Source: a virus. From it: a stretch of DNA of 23,136 bases. Shown here piece after piece: positions 1 through 6,475 of the stretch (within the stretch, counting starts at the first letter, position 1; each line of letters opens with the position of its first letter). A program made the translations under genes and the position numbers. The DNA lies in the IMG/VR virus record IMGVR_UViG_3300025120_000589, positions 1 to 23,136 of that record; one strand, written 5' to 3'. The notes under the pieces are model-generated. The model was not told the DNA's origin, ran no database searches, and saw only the letters and a list, made by a program, of their open reading frames with translations.

Positions 1-2
1 CC

Positions 3-149
3 GATAGATATCTAGATAAAAAATTTTGGTTGGATTCTAGCGACACCTTAATGTATCAGGGTAAAGCACCACAGCTTTCTGCTACTAAGTCAGCAAGGAT
101 GCCAGCATTCTTCGAGCATAGTAATGTTAACCTCCCACAATATGCTTAG
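3..149 (+). CDS. C-terminal end of an unidentified upstream gene (partial)
   Basis: The frame starting at base 3 is open from the window edge to a TAG at 147-149 and encodes 48 residues, ending in S-N-V-N-L-P-Q-Y-A. The other two forward frames stop within the first 15 bases, so this is the only candidate for the tail of the preceding gene. The stop overlaps the likely ATG of the next gene by 8 bases, the same arrangement used at the next junction, which supports it being real. I do not recognise the family. In cyanopodoviruses this position, before the portal gene, follows the DNA-replication and nucleotide-metabolism genes, but the fragment is too short to link to any of them. Confidence 0.55.
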   Translation, partial: DRYLDKKFWLDSSDTLMYQGKAPQLSATKSARMPAFFEHSNVNLPQYA

Positions 150-321
150 TTTGCTAGAGGCTAAAGGTATGCAAGCCAACGCTTTAGCACTCGAAGCACA
201 ACAAACTTTTCCACCATTTACTCCCTCACCAACTGACGATATGAACACAATTATGTACAAAGCTGGTCAACGTTCTGTTGTTGAATGGTTGATTGAAAGG
301 ATGGAGAATAACGATGGGTAG
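142..321 (+). CDS. Small hypothetical protein upstream of the portal gene
   Basis: Encodes 59 residues from the ATG at 142. An ATG at 124 in the same frame would give 65 residues. I prefer 142 because it overlaps the upstream stop as ATGnnTAG, exactly the arrangement at this gene's own 3' end (ATG of the next gene at 314, stop at 319-321). Neither start has a good Shine-Dalgarno sequence. The C-terminal half carries A-G-Q-R-S-V-V-E-W-L-I-E, an amphipathic helix; I have the impression that similar short proteins lie upstream of phage portal genes, but no function is known to me. It probably belongs to the late structural operon. Confidence 0.6.
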   Translation: MLSLLEAKGMQANALALEAQQTFPPFTPSPTDDMNTIMYKAGQRSVVEWLIERMENNDG

Positions 322-964
322 TTTTAACAAAAAATTTAATGAGTACTCTAAGGATAATTATATAGCTGCTGAAGAGATTCAAGATCTAGCCAAGCAGTAT
401 TCAAGTCAGGCACTTTCTGGTAGACCTGGTGAGGATAATAATTATTTTAAAGAGTGGAGGCTTAATGATGAGAAAGCGTTTTGGAAGAAATTTAAGGAGA
501 ATTATAAGAAAGGTGGCGGGGAGAAACTAGGTGTTGCTGGTGTAACGGGCAGGGCAGATAGAGAAAAACTAATTAATGCCTACAATAATCCACAGTATGG
601 TGCACCAGTAAAGCCGACTGAAAAGAAAGAGGAAGAATATAAACCAAAAGTAAGAGATTATAATATGGACTTTTCAAGTCAAGCGTATAAAATGGAGACC
701 ATAGATGTAAGCGCTATTGATGAGAAGTATAATTTAGACAGGACTCAAAAACAAGTAGACAGATTAGCTAGTAAAGCTAAAGAGCCTGGTAAGTATAAAA
801 GCTATCTCGACAATCTTCGAGGTAGTTTTAATGAGACAAAAAGAGTGGATCTTAATAAGATCAATAAAGGCTTGTCAAGGGATATTAAAAAAAACAAAAA
901 GCAGATTAGAAGGCTTTCTAAATTTAATCCAGATCCTTTCAAAAATAAAAAATCTAAACGCTAA
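314..964 (+). CDS. Hypothetical Lys-rich protein preceding the portal
   Basis: Encodes 216 residues from the ATG at 314. An in-frame TTG at 293 would add seven residues, but the ATG has GGAG at 303-306 at a good distance and overlaps the upstream stop by 8 bases. The protein is hydrophilic and charged throughout, has no membrane segment, and ends in a strongly basic tail (about residues 185-216, many Lys/Arg) that could contact nucleic acid. A Gly/Lys-rich stretch near residue 70 and a Lys/Glu/Pro linker near residue 100 suggest separate modules. It ends two bases before the portal start. I do not recognise it. A small packaging or assembly factor is possible from position alone. Confidence 0.7.
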   Translation: MGSFNKKFNEYSKDNYIAAEEIQDLAKQYSSQALSGRPGEDNNYFKEWRLNDEKAFWKKFKENYKKGGGEKLGVAGVTGRADREKLINAYNNPQYGAPVKPTEKKEEEYKPKVRDYNMDFSSQAYKMETIDVSAIDEKYNLDRTQKQVDRLASKAKEPGKYKSYLDNLRGSFNETKRVDLNKINKGLSRDIKKNKKQIRRLSKFNPDPFKNKKSKR

Positions 965-966
965 TC

Positions 967-2523
967 ATGGAAACAGCTCTTAGTCGCTACACGGCACTCC
1001 GATCTGACCGTGACCAATATCTAGAGACTGCCGTAGAAGCAGCAAAGCTTACCCTTCCTTATATCATCCGATGGGATGATGAAGATAATGTGAAATCACG
1101 TAGTCAATTGTTGACTCCGTGGCAAAGCGTAGGAGCTAAAGGTGTTGTCACCTTGGCATCAAAACTTATGCTTGCAATATTACCTGTACAAACTAGTTTC
1201 TTTAAGCTTCAGTTAGATGAAGCCAAGTTACTACAGCAAGGTGTAGATGCACAAATGAAAACAGAAATGGATCTTAGCTTTGCCAAGATCGAGCGGACAA
1301 TTAATGAAATGATTTCTGCTTCTGATGATCGTGTAGTCGTACATCAAGCACTAAAACACTTAGTTGTTACTGGTAATGCACTCATTTTTATGGGTAAGGA
1401 TAAGCTCAAACTGTTTCCACTAAACCGGTATGTTGTCGATAGAGATGGTGATGGTAATGTCATAGAGATTGTCACACGCGAAAGAATTAATAGAAAAATT
1501 GTAGAAGGTAAGTCACCTACTTCTGCAAAGAAACGAATCAATGCCGTAGGTGATGATGGAAACAAGAGTACTCAAGATGATGATGTCGATGTCTACACTC
1601 ACGTAAAGCGTGAGGACAATCGTGTCATCTGGTATCAGGAATCAATGGGTGAACGCTTGCCAAAATCATTTAGCAAGGCACCACTTGATACTAATCCCTG
1701 GATCACTCTTCGTTTTAATACAGTAGATGCTGAACCATATGGACGAGGCAGAGTAGAGGAATTTATGGGTGACCTTAAGTCCCTTGAGGCACTCTCTCAG
1801 GCTATCGTAGAGGGCTCAGCAGCAGCAGCTAAAGTAGTCTTTGTTGTATCTCCTAGCAGTACAACTAAACCACAGACTCTGGCGGCAGCAGGCAACGGTG
1901 CAATCGTACAAGGAAGACCTGAAGACATTGGTGTTATTAATGTAGGTAAGGGTGCAGATTTCCAGACTGCCATGCAACAGATGCAGATATTAGAAAAGCG
2001 TCTAGCAGAAGCATTTCTTGTCCTTAATGTACGTGACTCTGATCGTACTACTGCTGAGGAAGTACGTATGACGCAGATGGAACTAGAGAAGCAACTTGGT
2101 GGATTGTTTGGTTTGCTAAGCGTTGAATTTTTGATTCCATATCTGAATCGTAAACTTGATACTTTGCAGAAGTCAAAGGATATACCAAAGATTCCAAAAG
2201 ATTTCGTCAACCCTACTATTGTTGCAGGTCTAGGTGCTATTGGTCGTGGTCAAGACGGTGAAGCGTTAACTAATTTTATGAACACTGTATCTCAGACACT
2301 TGGTCCAGAAGCCATGCAGCAGTATATCAATAGTGATGAGGTGATTAAACGTCTAGCTGCTGCTCAAGGTATTGATGTCCTTAACTTAGTTAAGAGTATG
2401 GACGAGCGTCAATCTGAACAATCACAGCAGCAAAACTCAGCTATTGATATGGAAATGGCTAAACAAGCTGGTCAGTTTGCACAACTAGATCAGCAACAAG
2501 CACAGATGCAACAACAACAATGA
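967..2523 (+). CDS. Portal (head-tail connector) protein, T7 gp8-like
   Basis: Encodes 518 residues, close to T7 gp8 (536). The dodecameric portal forms the vertex through which DNA is packaged and ejected and to which the tail is attached. The N-terminus has the pattern of podovirus connectors: a helical start with R-Y, D-R-D-Q-Y-L and a T-L-P-Y segment, then a W-Q-S-x-G-A-K-G-V stretch at about residues 52-62. The centre holds the conserved P-Y-G-R-G-R-V-E-E-F segment (about 258-267), and a long helical region follows. The last 40 residues are Gln/Met-rich. It starts two bases after the upstream stop and overlaps the next gene by ATGA. Assignment rests on motif, length and synteny with the scaffold and capsid genes. 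Confidence 0.93.
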   Translation: METALSRYTALRSDRDQYLETAVEAAKLTLPYIIRWDDEDNVKSRSQLLTPWQSVGAKGVVTLASKLMLAILPVQTSFFKLQLDEAKLLQQGVDAQMKTEMDLSFAKIERTINEMISASDDRVVVHQALKHLVVTGNALIFMGKDKLKLFPLNRYVVDRDGDGNVIEIVTRERINRKIVEGKSPTSAKKRINAVGDDGNKSTQDDDVDVYTHVKREDNRVIWYQESMGERLPKSFSKAPLDTNPWITLRFNTVDAEPYGRGRVEEFMGDLKSLEALSQAIVEGSAAAAKVVFVVSPSSTTKPQTLAAAGNGAIVQGRPEDIGVINVGKGADFQTAMQQMQILEKRLAEAFLVLNVRDSDRTTAEEVRMTQMELEKQLGGLFGLLSVEFLIPYLNRKLDTLQKSKDIPKIPKDFVNPTIVAGLGAIGRGQDGEALTNFMNTVSQTLGPEAMQQYINSDEVIKRLAAAQGIDVLNLVKSMDERQSEQSQQQNSAIDMEMAKQAGQFAQLDQQQAQMQQQQ

Positions 2524-2750
2524 CAGAAGAAAACAAGAAACCAGCACGTACTCGCAAGAAGCCAACACAACAACGTGAAGAGCTTCCTCCTGAAGAGGAG
2601 CGCGGTCCAGGTATAGCTGGCAACCCGAACAAATATGCCCAACGTCCAAAAATTGGTACTCCAACCCTAGGCAGATCCACCAATTATGTTGAGACGGTTG
2701 GTCTTGGAAACTTAAAAGTAATTAGTGCAAATGGCAACAATGACGTATAA
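2520..2750 (+). CDS. Small basic/proline-rich protein between portal and scaffold
   Basis: Encodes 76 residues. The ATG overlaps the portal stop as ATGA, so it is probably made by translational coupling. The N-terminal 35 residues are rich in Lys, Arg, Glu and Pro and look disordered. The rest (P-G-I-A-G-N-P-N-K-Y onward) is more varied. Its 3' end overlaps the start of the scaffold gene in another frame, by 11 to 20 bases depending on which scaffold start is used. I do not recognise a family. The position suggests a head-assembly accessory, but nothing in the sequence proves it. Confidence 0.7.
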   Translation: MTEENKKPARTRKKPTQQREELPPEEERGPGIAGNPNKYAQRPKIGTPTLGRSTNYVETVGLGNLKVISANGNNDV

Positions 2751-3504
2751 CCCTTCTGAACAACAGGAAGGAGAACTTTCAGCAGATGAGCAGGACTCTC
2801 TAGCTGTTGGTGAAAAGATGGCTGAACAGGAGCAACAACTCCTAGCTGGTAAATACAAAGATGCTGAAGAATTGGAGAAAGCTTATGTGGAACTTCAATC
2901 TAAATTTAGCGAAGGTAAATCAGAAGCACCAAAGGCTGTAGAAGAATCAGAAGCACCTGAAGAACCTGAGCCGCAGAAAGAGGAGATTGATTTTTTTGAA
3001 CGTTTATGGGAAGAGTCCCAGAATGATTCAGATAATTATTCTGATGAACTTCATTCTGCATTACAGTCTATGTCTAAGGCTGACTTAGCAGAAGCTTATC
3101 TAAATGTTAGGTTTCAAGGTACGCAGCCTGTATCTAACATGAGTAATGAAGATGTAACTTCTTTAAAAGATATGGTTGGTGGTGCTAAATCCTATACTGA
3201 TATGTTGGCATGGGCAAAGTCTGCATTTAATGAGCAAGAGATTGCTATGTATGATCAAGTCATGCAGAATGGTGACCGTGCTTCTGCCTTTTTTGCAGTA
3301 CAAGCATTGGCCTCGCGTTATGGGAATTCACAGGGTGTAGAAGGTGAGATGCTTACAGGTAAAGCTCCACGTTCAGATAAAGGTGATACCTTTAAGAGTC
3401 AGGCAGCCGTAGTACGAGCTATGTCTGATGCTAAATATGACAAGGATCCTGCATATCGTCAGGAAGTAATGGAAAAACTAGAACGTTCTAATTTGAATTT
3501 TTAA
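2731..3504 (+). CDS. Capsid assembly scaffold, T7 gp9-like
   Basis: Encodes 257 residues from the ATG at 2731. A GTG at 2725 and an ATG at 2740 (giving M-T-Y-N-P) are alternatives, and no Shine-Dalgarno sequence decides among them. The protein is acidic and Gln/Glu-rich at the N-terminus, with an extended Pro/Glu linker near residues 65-90. It ends in a short charged helix (E-V-M-E-K-L-E-R-S-N-L-N-F), which matches scaffold proteins whose C-terminal helix binds the coat protein. T7 gp9 has 307 residues and the same place between portal and capsid. In T7 this protein guides procapsid assembly and is then released. Here about 3.1 kb, including psbA and lysis-type genes, separates it from the capsid gene. 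Confidence 0.87.
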   Translation: MATMTYNPSEQQEGELSADEQDSLAVGEKMAEQEQQLLAGKYKDAEELEKAYVELQSKFSEGKSEAPKAVEESEAPEEPEPQKEEIDFFERLWEESQNDSDNYSDELHSALQSMSKADLAEAYLNVRFQGTQPVSNMSNEDVTSLKDMVGGAKSYTDMLAWAKSAFNEQEIAMYDQVMQNGDRASAFFAVQALASRYGNSQGVEGEMLTGKAPRSDKGDTFKSQAAVVRAMSDAKYDKDPAYRQEVMEKLERSNLNF

Positions 3505-3524
3505 TTATGGCTAAGAAAGGATGT

Positions 3525-3531
3525 AAAGGAG
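3525..3531 (+). promoter_or_regulatory. Shine-Dalgarno sequence deciding a GTG start
   Basis: AAAGGAG six bases before GTG 3538. It favours the GTG frame over the ATG at 3507, which has no such site, and explains the small protein without a frameshift. Confidence 0.7.
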
Positions 3532-3537
3532 CCAAAG

Positions 3538-3663
3538 GTGGCAGCAAAAAAAAAGGCTACTAAGACTCGTCTTGATAAGTCTTGTTGGAAAGGCTACAAA
3601 AAATCTGGTACCAAAGTAAAAGGGGGTACCCGAGTAAATAACTGTGTAAAAAAGAAAAAATGA
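3538..3663 (+). CDS. 41-residue Lys/Cys-rich small protein, GTG start
   Basis: A GTG at 3538 is preceded six bases upstream by AAAGGAG (3525-3531), one of the best Shine-Dalgarno matches in the window, and opens a 41-residue frame ending at TGA 3661-3663. The stop overlaps the next ATG as ATGA, supporting coupled translation. The protein starts M-A-A-K-K-K-A-T-K-T-R-L-D, then has a C16-W17-K-G-Y core, a G-T-K-x-K-G-G segment and V33-N-N-C36. The two Cys could bind metal or form a disulphide. I recall a similar Cys-Trp...Val-Asn-Asn-Cys pattern in small marine cyanophage proteins, without a known function. A second frame from ATG 3507 ends after 18 codons beyond an A9 tract; see findings. Confidence 0.72.
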   Translation: MAAKKKATKTRLDKSCWKGYKKSGTKVKGGTRVNNCVKKKK

Positions 3664-3956
3664 TTCCACTCCTATCCACTATCGTATTAACAGCTTCATG
3701 GTATGGCGATTATTTCCATGGTCGCACCGCTGCTAATGGCTCCGTGTACAACATGTATGCCAGTACTGCAGCTCACAAGTCCCTCCCCTTTGGCACCCGG
3801 CTACGGGTTTGTTATAAGACTTGCGAAGTGGTGATGATCACAGACAGAGGACCGTACATTCCTGGACGGCACCTTGACCTATCTAAAGGAACAGCTACAC
3901 GCATTGGCATGAAAGATGTTGGTGTAGCACCTGTTGAAGTTTATCGAATGAACTAG
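3660..3956 (+). CDS. RlpA-like double-psi beta-barrel protein
   Basis: Encodes 98 residues, little more than one RlpA/barwin-like barrel. Visible family elements in order are A-S-W-Y-G (12-16), F-H-G-R-T (19-23), T-A-A-H-K-S-L-P-F-G-T (36-46), I-T-D-R-G-P (60-65), G-R-H-L-D-L-S (69-75) and G-V-A-P-V-E-V (88-94). RlpA proteins of bacteria are lytic transglycosylases for peptidoglycan stripped of peptides. His39 and Asp62 sit at conserved positions, but the Glu usual after the Asn-Gly (T-A-N-G-E) is Ser28 here. Cys51 and Cys55 could pair. There is only a short hydrophobic start (residues 2-12) and no full signal peptide. It is translationally coupled to the upstream small protein. It could be a lysis enzyme, a virion wall enzyme or a non-catalytic glycan binder. 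Confidence 0.88.
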   Translation: MIPLLSTIVLTASWYGDYFHGRTAANGSVYNMYASTAAHKSLPFGTRLRVCYKTCEVVMITDRGPYIPGRHLDLSKGTATRIGMKDVGVAPVEVYRMN

Positions 3957-4011
3957 CTGAATAGAATAAGGAGGGTGCAATTCCCTCCGCAGCTATTGGA
4001 CAGCCAAGTCC
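3955..4011 (+). ncRNA. Structured RNA element A (T-loop hairpin) before psbA
   Basis: Starts on the stop codon of the RlpA-like gene. AGCTG (3955-3959) pairs with CAGCT (3990-3994) and encloses an unpaired A-rich strand and a perfect hairpin, GGAGGG (3970-3975) with CCCTCC (3983-3988), whose 7-base loop TGCAATT matches the tRNA T-loop pattern U-n-C-A-A. A further hairpin, GGAC (3998-4001) with GTCC (4008-4011), follows. The loop bases 3977-3982 could also pair with AATTGC at 4029-4034 as a pseudoknot. The same primary and secondary pattern recurs at 6463-6520. Candidate known classes, from memory, are the phage manA/wcaG motifs and PhotoRC-II; I cannot confirm any of these. Confidence 0.6.
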
Positions 4012-4059
4012 TAAAAATGGTCTTACCTAATTGCTACAAAAAAATGCACTATTACTTTA
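4012..4059 (+). promoter_or_regulatory. AT-rich psbA leader without a Shine-Dalgarno site
   Basis: Short AT-rich stretch between RNA element A and the psbA ATG. The 20 bases before the ATG contain A and T runs and no GGAG-like sequence, so initiation is probably Shine-Dalgarno independent. I see no convincing sigma-70 -35/-10 pair. Confidence 0.4.
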
Positions 4060-5136
4060 ATGACCACTATTCTTTCAGGACTACAAAAACAAAATAACTG
4101 GGAAGCCTTTTGCAAATGGGTTACCTCAACAGATAACAGGCTTTATGTTGGCTGGTTCGGTGTCTTAATGATACCTACTTTACTAGCAGCAACTATATGC
4201 TTCATCGTTGCATTCGTTGCAGCACCACCCGTTGATATCGACGGTATCCGTGAACCAGTCGCAGGCTCTTTACTCTATGGCAACAACATCATCAGTGGGG
4301 CAGTCGTCCCAAGTTCCAACGCAATCGGTCTTCATTTCTACCCCATCTGGGAAGCAGCAAGTCTCGATGAATGGTTGTACAACGGAGGACCATTCCAACT
4401 TGTCGTCTTTCACTTCCTTGTCGGTATCTACGCTTACATGGGACGAGAATGGGAACTTAGTTATCGACTTGGTATGAGGCCTTGGATCTTTGTCGCATAC
4501 TCAGCACCCGTTGCCGCAGCGTCGGCAGTCTTTCTTGTCTATCCATTTGGACAAGGTTCTTTCTCAGATGCAATGCCTCTCGGGATATCCGGGACCTTCA
4601 ATTACATGCTCGTCTTCCAAGCGGAGCATAATATTCTTATGCATCCTTTTCATATGCTTGGTGTTGCCGGCGTATTTGGTGGGGCTTTGTTCTCTGCTAT
4701 GCACGGAAGCCTTGTCACGTCTTCTCTCATTCGTGAGACGACTGAACAGGTAAGTCAGAACTACGGTTATAAGTTCGGTCAAGAGGAAGAGACCTATAAC
4801 ATTGTTGCAGCTCATGGATACTTTGGTCGTCTTATTTTTCAGTACGCTTCTTTTAACAACAGCCGTAGTCTCCACTTCTTTTTGGCAGCTTGGCCTGTTG
4901 TTGGTATCTGGTTTACTGCTCTTGGTGTATCTACCATGGCTTTCAACCTAAACGGATTTAACTTTAATCAATCGATTGTCCATGGAGGACATGTCGTAAA
5001 TACTTGGGCTGACATCCTGAACCGTGGTGGTTTAGGTATGGAAGTCATGCATGAGCGGAATGCTCACAACTTCCCACTTGATCTTGCAGCAGCTTCTACT
5101 ACTGAAGTAGCACTGACTGCACCTTCTATCGGGTAA
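4060..5136 (+). CDS. psbA: Photosystem II reaction centre D1 protein
   Basis: Encodes 358 residues of intact D1, uninterrupted by an intron. D1 carries five membrane helices and binds the chlorophylls, pheophytin, QB and the manganese cluster; the phage copy replaces photodamaged host D1 and keeps energy flowing during infection. Key residues are at standard positions: Tyr161 (YZ), Asp170, Glu189, His190, His198 (P680), His215, His252, Ser264, His272. After 272 the numbering is one short (His331, Glu332, Asp341, Ala343 for canonical 332, 333, 342, 344), so one residue is missing in the lumenal segment near 307-310. Residue 130 is Glu, the high-light D1 type. Cleavage after Ala343 would remove 15 residues. 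Codons are more C-ending than in most neighbours. Confidence 0.99.
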   Translation: MTTILSGLQKQNNWEAFCKWVTSTDNRLYVGWFGVLMIPTLLAATICFIVAFVAAPPVDIDGIREPVAGSLLYGNNIISGAVVPSSNAIGLHFYPIWEAASLDEWLYNGGPFQLVVFHFLVGIYAYMGREWELSYRLGMRPWIFVAYSAPVAAASAVFLVYPFGQGSFSDAMPLGISGTFNYMLVFQAEHNILMHPFHMLGVAGVFGGALFSAMHGSLVTSSLIRETTEQVSQNYGYKFGQEEETYNIVAAHGYFGRLIFQYASFNNSRSLHFFLAAWPVVGIWFTALGVSTMAFNLNGFNFNQSIVHGGHVVNTWADILNRGGLGMEVMHERNAHNFPLDLAAASTTEVALTAPSIG

Positions 5137-5169
5137 TTATTAATTACTCTTTCTTCATTTCTTATTATT

Positions 5170-5379
5170 ATGTCCTTAGCATATAACCCTAGCAATCGTT
5201 CTTTGAGTAAAGTTCAATATATGGTCAACACTACAGGTGATCAATGGTTTGTTCCTACAACTGGTTATGGCGACAGCTATAACTCCGGTACAACAGCACA
5301 GCGCCTAGCTGCATGTAAAGTCCTGTCTGGTAAAAAAGCAGATGGTACAACTGATATCGCAGAAGAGGTCGTTGCCTAA
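5170..5379 (+). CDS. Small hypothetical protein after psbA
   Basis: Encodes 69 residues from the ATG at 5170, 33 bases after the psbA stop in an AT-rich gap with no Shine-Dalgarno sequence. The protein is polar, with many Ser, Thr, Gly and Tyr and no membrane segment or signal peptide. It contains D-Q-W-F-V-P-T-T-G-Y-G-D (about residues 24-35) and a short helix with A-A-C-K-V-L. Its TAA shares a base with the next ATG (TAATG), placing it in the same translational unit as the holin-like gene. I do not recognise it. Confidence 0.65.
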   Translation: MSLAYNPSNRSLSKVQYMVNTTGDQWFVPTTGYGDSYNSGTTAQRLAACKVLSGKKADGTTDIAEEVVA

Positions 5380-5603
5380 TGACTGAGATTGGTGTAACAG
5401 TAGCTCTTGCGCTGTTCACTGCTCTTGGAGCTGCCACCCGACAGCTACACAGTAAAATTGATAGTCTAGATCGTCGTGTTGATCATCATGAACTAAGGGT
5501 AGCTGAATCATATTTATCTAAAGCTGATTTTACTTCTGCTCTGGATCGTATGGAAAATCATATGGTCCGCATTGAAAATAAACTCGACAAATTATCATCA
5601 TGA
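5379..5603 (+). CDS. Holin-like protein: one TM helix plus coiled coil
   Basis: Encodes 74 residues. Residues 4-19 (G-V-T-V-A-L-A-L-F-T-A-L-G-A-A-T) form one hydrophobic segment. The remainder is a charged heptad-like helix (I-D-S-L-D-R-R-V, then L-D-R-M-E-N-H-M-V-R-I-E-N-K-L-D-K-L). A membrane anchor with a coiled coil, sitting just before a short amphipathic protein and a peptidase, fits a holin or other lysis-timing membrane protein, but no single motif proves holin activity. It overlaps the upstream gene by one base and the downstream gene by ATGA, so all three should be made in fixed proportion. Alternative: a structural membrane protein or a spanin-like subunit. Confidence 0.75.
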   Translation: MTEIGVTVALALFTALGAATRQLHSKIDSLDRRVDHHELRVAESYLSKADFTSALDRMENHMVRIENKLDKLSS

Positions 5604-5761
5604 TTTTTACTGTTCTCCGCCCTATTCTGTTTAGCTTTCTGACTAGTAAACAGGTCAAGCAACTTATTGTTGACGTGCTTGAAGCACTTGCTAAAAAAAC
5701 TGAAAACACTCTCGATGATCAAGCAGTCGCTGCTGTTCGTCGTGCACTTCTACCTGAATAA
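5600..5761 (+). CDS. 53-residue amphipathic protein, lysis-cluster accessory
   Basis: ATGA overlap with the holin-like gene opens a 53-residue frame ending in TAA at 5759-5761. It begins with a hydrophobic stretch (M-I-F-T-V-L-R-P-I-L-F-S-F-L, residues 1-14), followed by S-K-Q-V-K-Q-L-I-V-D-V-L-E-A-L-A-K and a C-terminal D-D-Q-A-V-A-A-V-R-R-A-L. The whole chain looks like two amphipathic helices. I have the impression that similar short proteins lie beside endolysin genes in other phages, but no role is established to my knowledge. It ends two bases before the peptidase start, so it likely belongs to the lysis cluster. Confidence 0.72.
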   Translation: MIFTVLRPILFSFLTSKQVKQLIVDVLEALAKKTENTLDDQAVAAVRRALLPE

Positions 5762-5763
5762 AT

Positions 5764-6291
5764 ATGACTAAAAAAATTCTGGATGTACCATATCAATCTC
5801 AATTAGATAATGTAAGTGGCACCGGATACAGAGAATGCTTCTCATCCTCTTGTGCAATGATTGCTATGTATCATGGCTACATTGAGGGGGATGATGCATA
5901 CAATGCAGTTAGACAGAAGTATGGAGACAGCACTGATGCTATGGCACAGGAGTCTGCATTACGTAGTCTTGGACTTGATCCAAGGTTCCGTACTAATTGT
6001 GAAAAGAAAACCCTGATTGGTGAGATTGATCAGGGGAGACCAGTTGCTGTTGGTTGGCTACATTATGGCCCTCCTTCTGCACCAACTGGTGGTGGTCATT
6101 GGTCCGTTGTTGTAGGTTATGATGACACTGGTTTTTACATGCATGACCCTAATGGTGATGCTAACCTTGGTTCAGGTGGTTACCTCCCATCATTAGATGG
6201 TGCATGTCTCCACTACTCATTTAAGAATTGGCTTCCAAGATGGGCAATCCCTAATCCATATAATGGATGGGCAATGATTGTTACTAAATAA
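5764..6291 (+). CDS. C39-like cysteine peptidase, probable endolysin
   Basis: Encodes 175 residues with the Peptidase_C39-like papain fold. It shows V-P-Y-Q-S-Q near the N-terminus (8-13, oxyanion Gln), a nucleophile region E-C25-F-S-S-S-C-A-M-I, then G-G-G-H112-W-S-V-V-V-G-Y-D-D and H-D128-P-N-G-D. A Cys25-His112-Asp128 triad fits the family. Such proteins could cut peptide cross-links of peptidoglycan. The position after a holin-like gene and an amphipathic gene supports an endolysin role, since no other lysozyme or T7-type amidase is present in the window. There is no signal peptide, so it would need a holin for release. Alternative: a virion-associated or processing protease. It starts two bases after the upstream stop without a Shine-Dalgarno sequence. 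Confidence 0.85.
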   Translation: MTKKILDVPYQSQLDNVSGTGYRECFSSSCAMIAMYHGYIEGDDAYNAVRQKYGDSTDAMAQESALRSLGLDPRFRTNCEKKTLIGEIDQGRPVAVGWLHYGPPSAPTGGGHWSVVVGYDDTGFYMHDPNGDANLGSGGYLPSLDGACLHYSFKNWLPRWAIPNPYNGWAMIVTK

Positions 6292-6300
6292 ATTACCTTA

Positions 6301-6357
6301 CGTTCAACCTTAAGGTCGCATGATACATAGCTATGGAACGGGAGCTATGCATAAGGT
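6301..6357 (+). promoter_or_regulatory. Glutamine-II (downstream-peptide) riboswitch
   Basis: CGTTC (6301-6305) pairs with GAACG (6336-6340) as P1. ACC (6307-6309) and GGT (6314-6316) close a short P2 hairpin. CATAGCT (6326-6332) pairs with AGCTATG (6343-6349), downstream of P1, as a 7-base pseudoknot. Conserved-looking strands CGTTCA, TCGCAT and GGAACGGGAG match my memory of the downstream-peptide RNA class, which binds glutamine and occurs in cyanobacteria and cyanophages upstream of short genes. The pseudoknot ends four bases before AAGG (6353-6356), the Shine-Dalgarno site of the 36-residue gene. Glutamine binding is therefore expected to limit ribosome access. Confidence 0.85.
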
Positions 6358-6364
6358 ACTACTA

Positions 6365-6475
6365 ATGTCCAACATCGTTACCCGCTACATCACAAATCAA
6401 AAGAAAAAATCAGCAAATTATAAAGCTGATGCTCTTCGTTATCGTGGTGTAGTTTACAAACAACTGAATAAGTAA
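6365..6475 (+). CDS. 36-residue YRG peptide controlled by the riboswitch
   Basis: Encodes 36 residues, basic and Lys/Tyr/Arg-rich, ending in L-R-Y-R-G-V-V-Y-K-Q-L-N-K. The Y-R-G-x-x-Y signature resembles the small cyanobacterial DUF4278 proteins, which often consist of little else. AAGG (6353-6356) lies eight bases before the ATG. The gene follows a glutamine-type riboswitch, the known setting for such peptides. In cyanobacteria, small basic proteins under glutamine riboswitches include inhibitors of glutamine synthetase, so a role in steering host nitrogen metabolism is a reasonable inference but not shown. The last codons overlap structured RNA element B. Confidence 0.8.
   Translation: MSNIVTRYITNQKKKSANYKADALRYRGVVYKQLNK

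Noticed and set aside
3786-3806. Similarity to a cyanophage RNA polymerase promoter (GGCACCCG core)
   Set aside because: The match is short, lies inside the RlpA-like coding sequence encoding the conserved P-F-G-T-R-L-R segment, and does not recur in the intergenic gaps.
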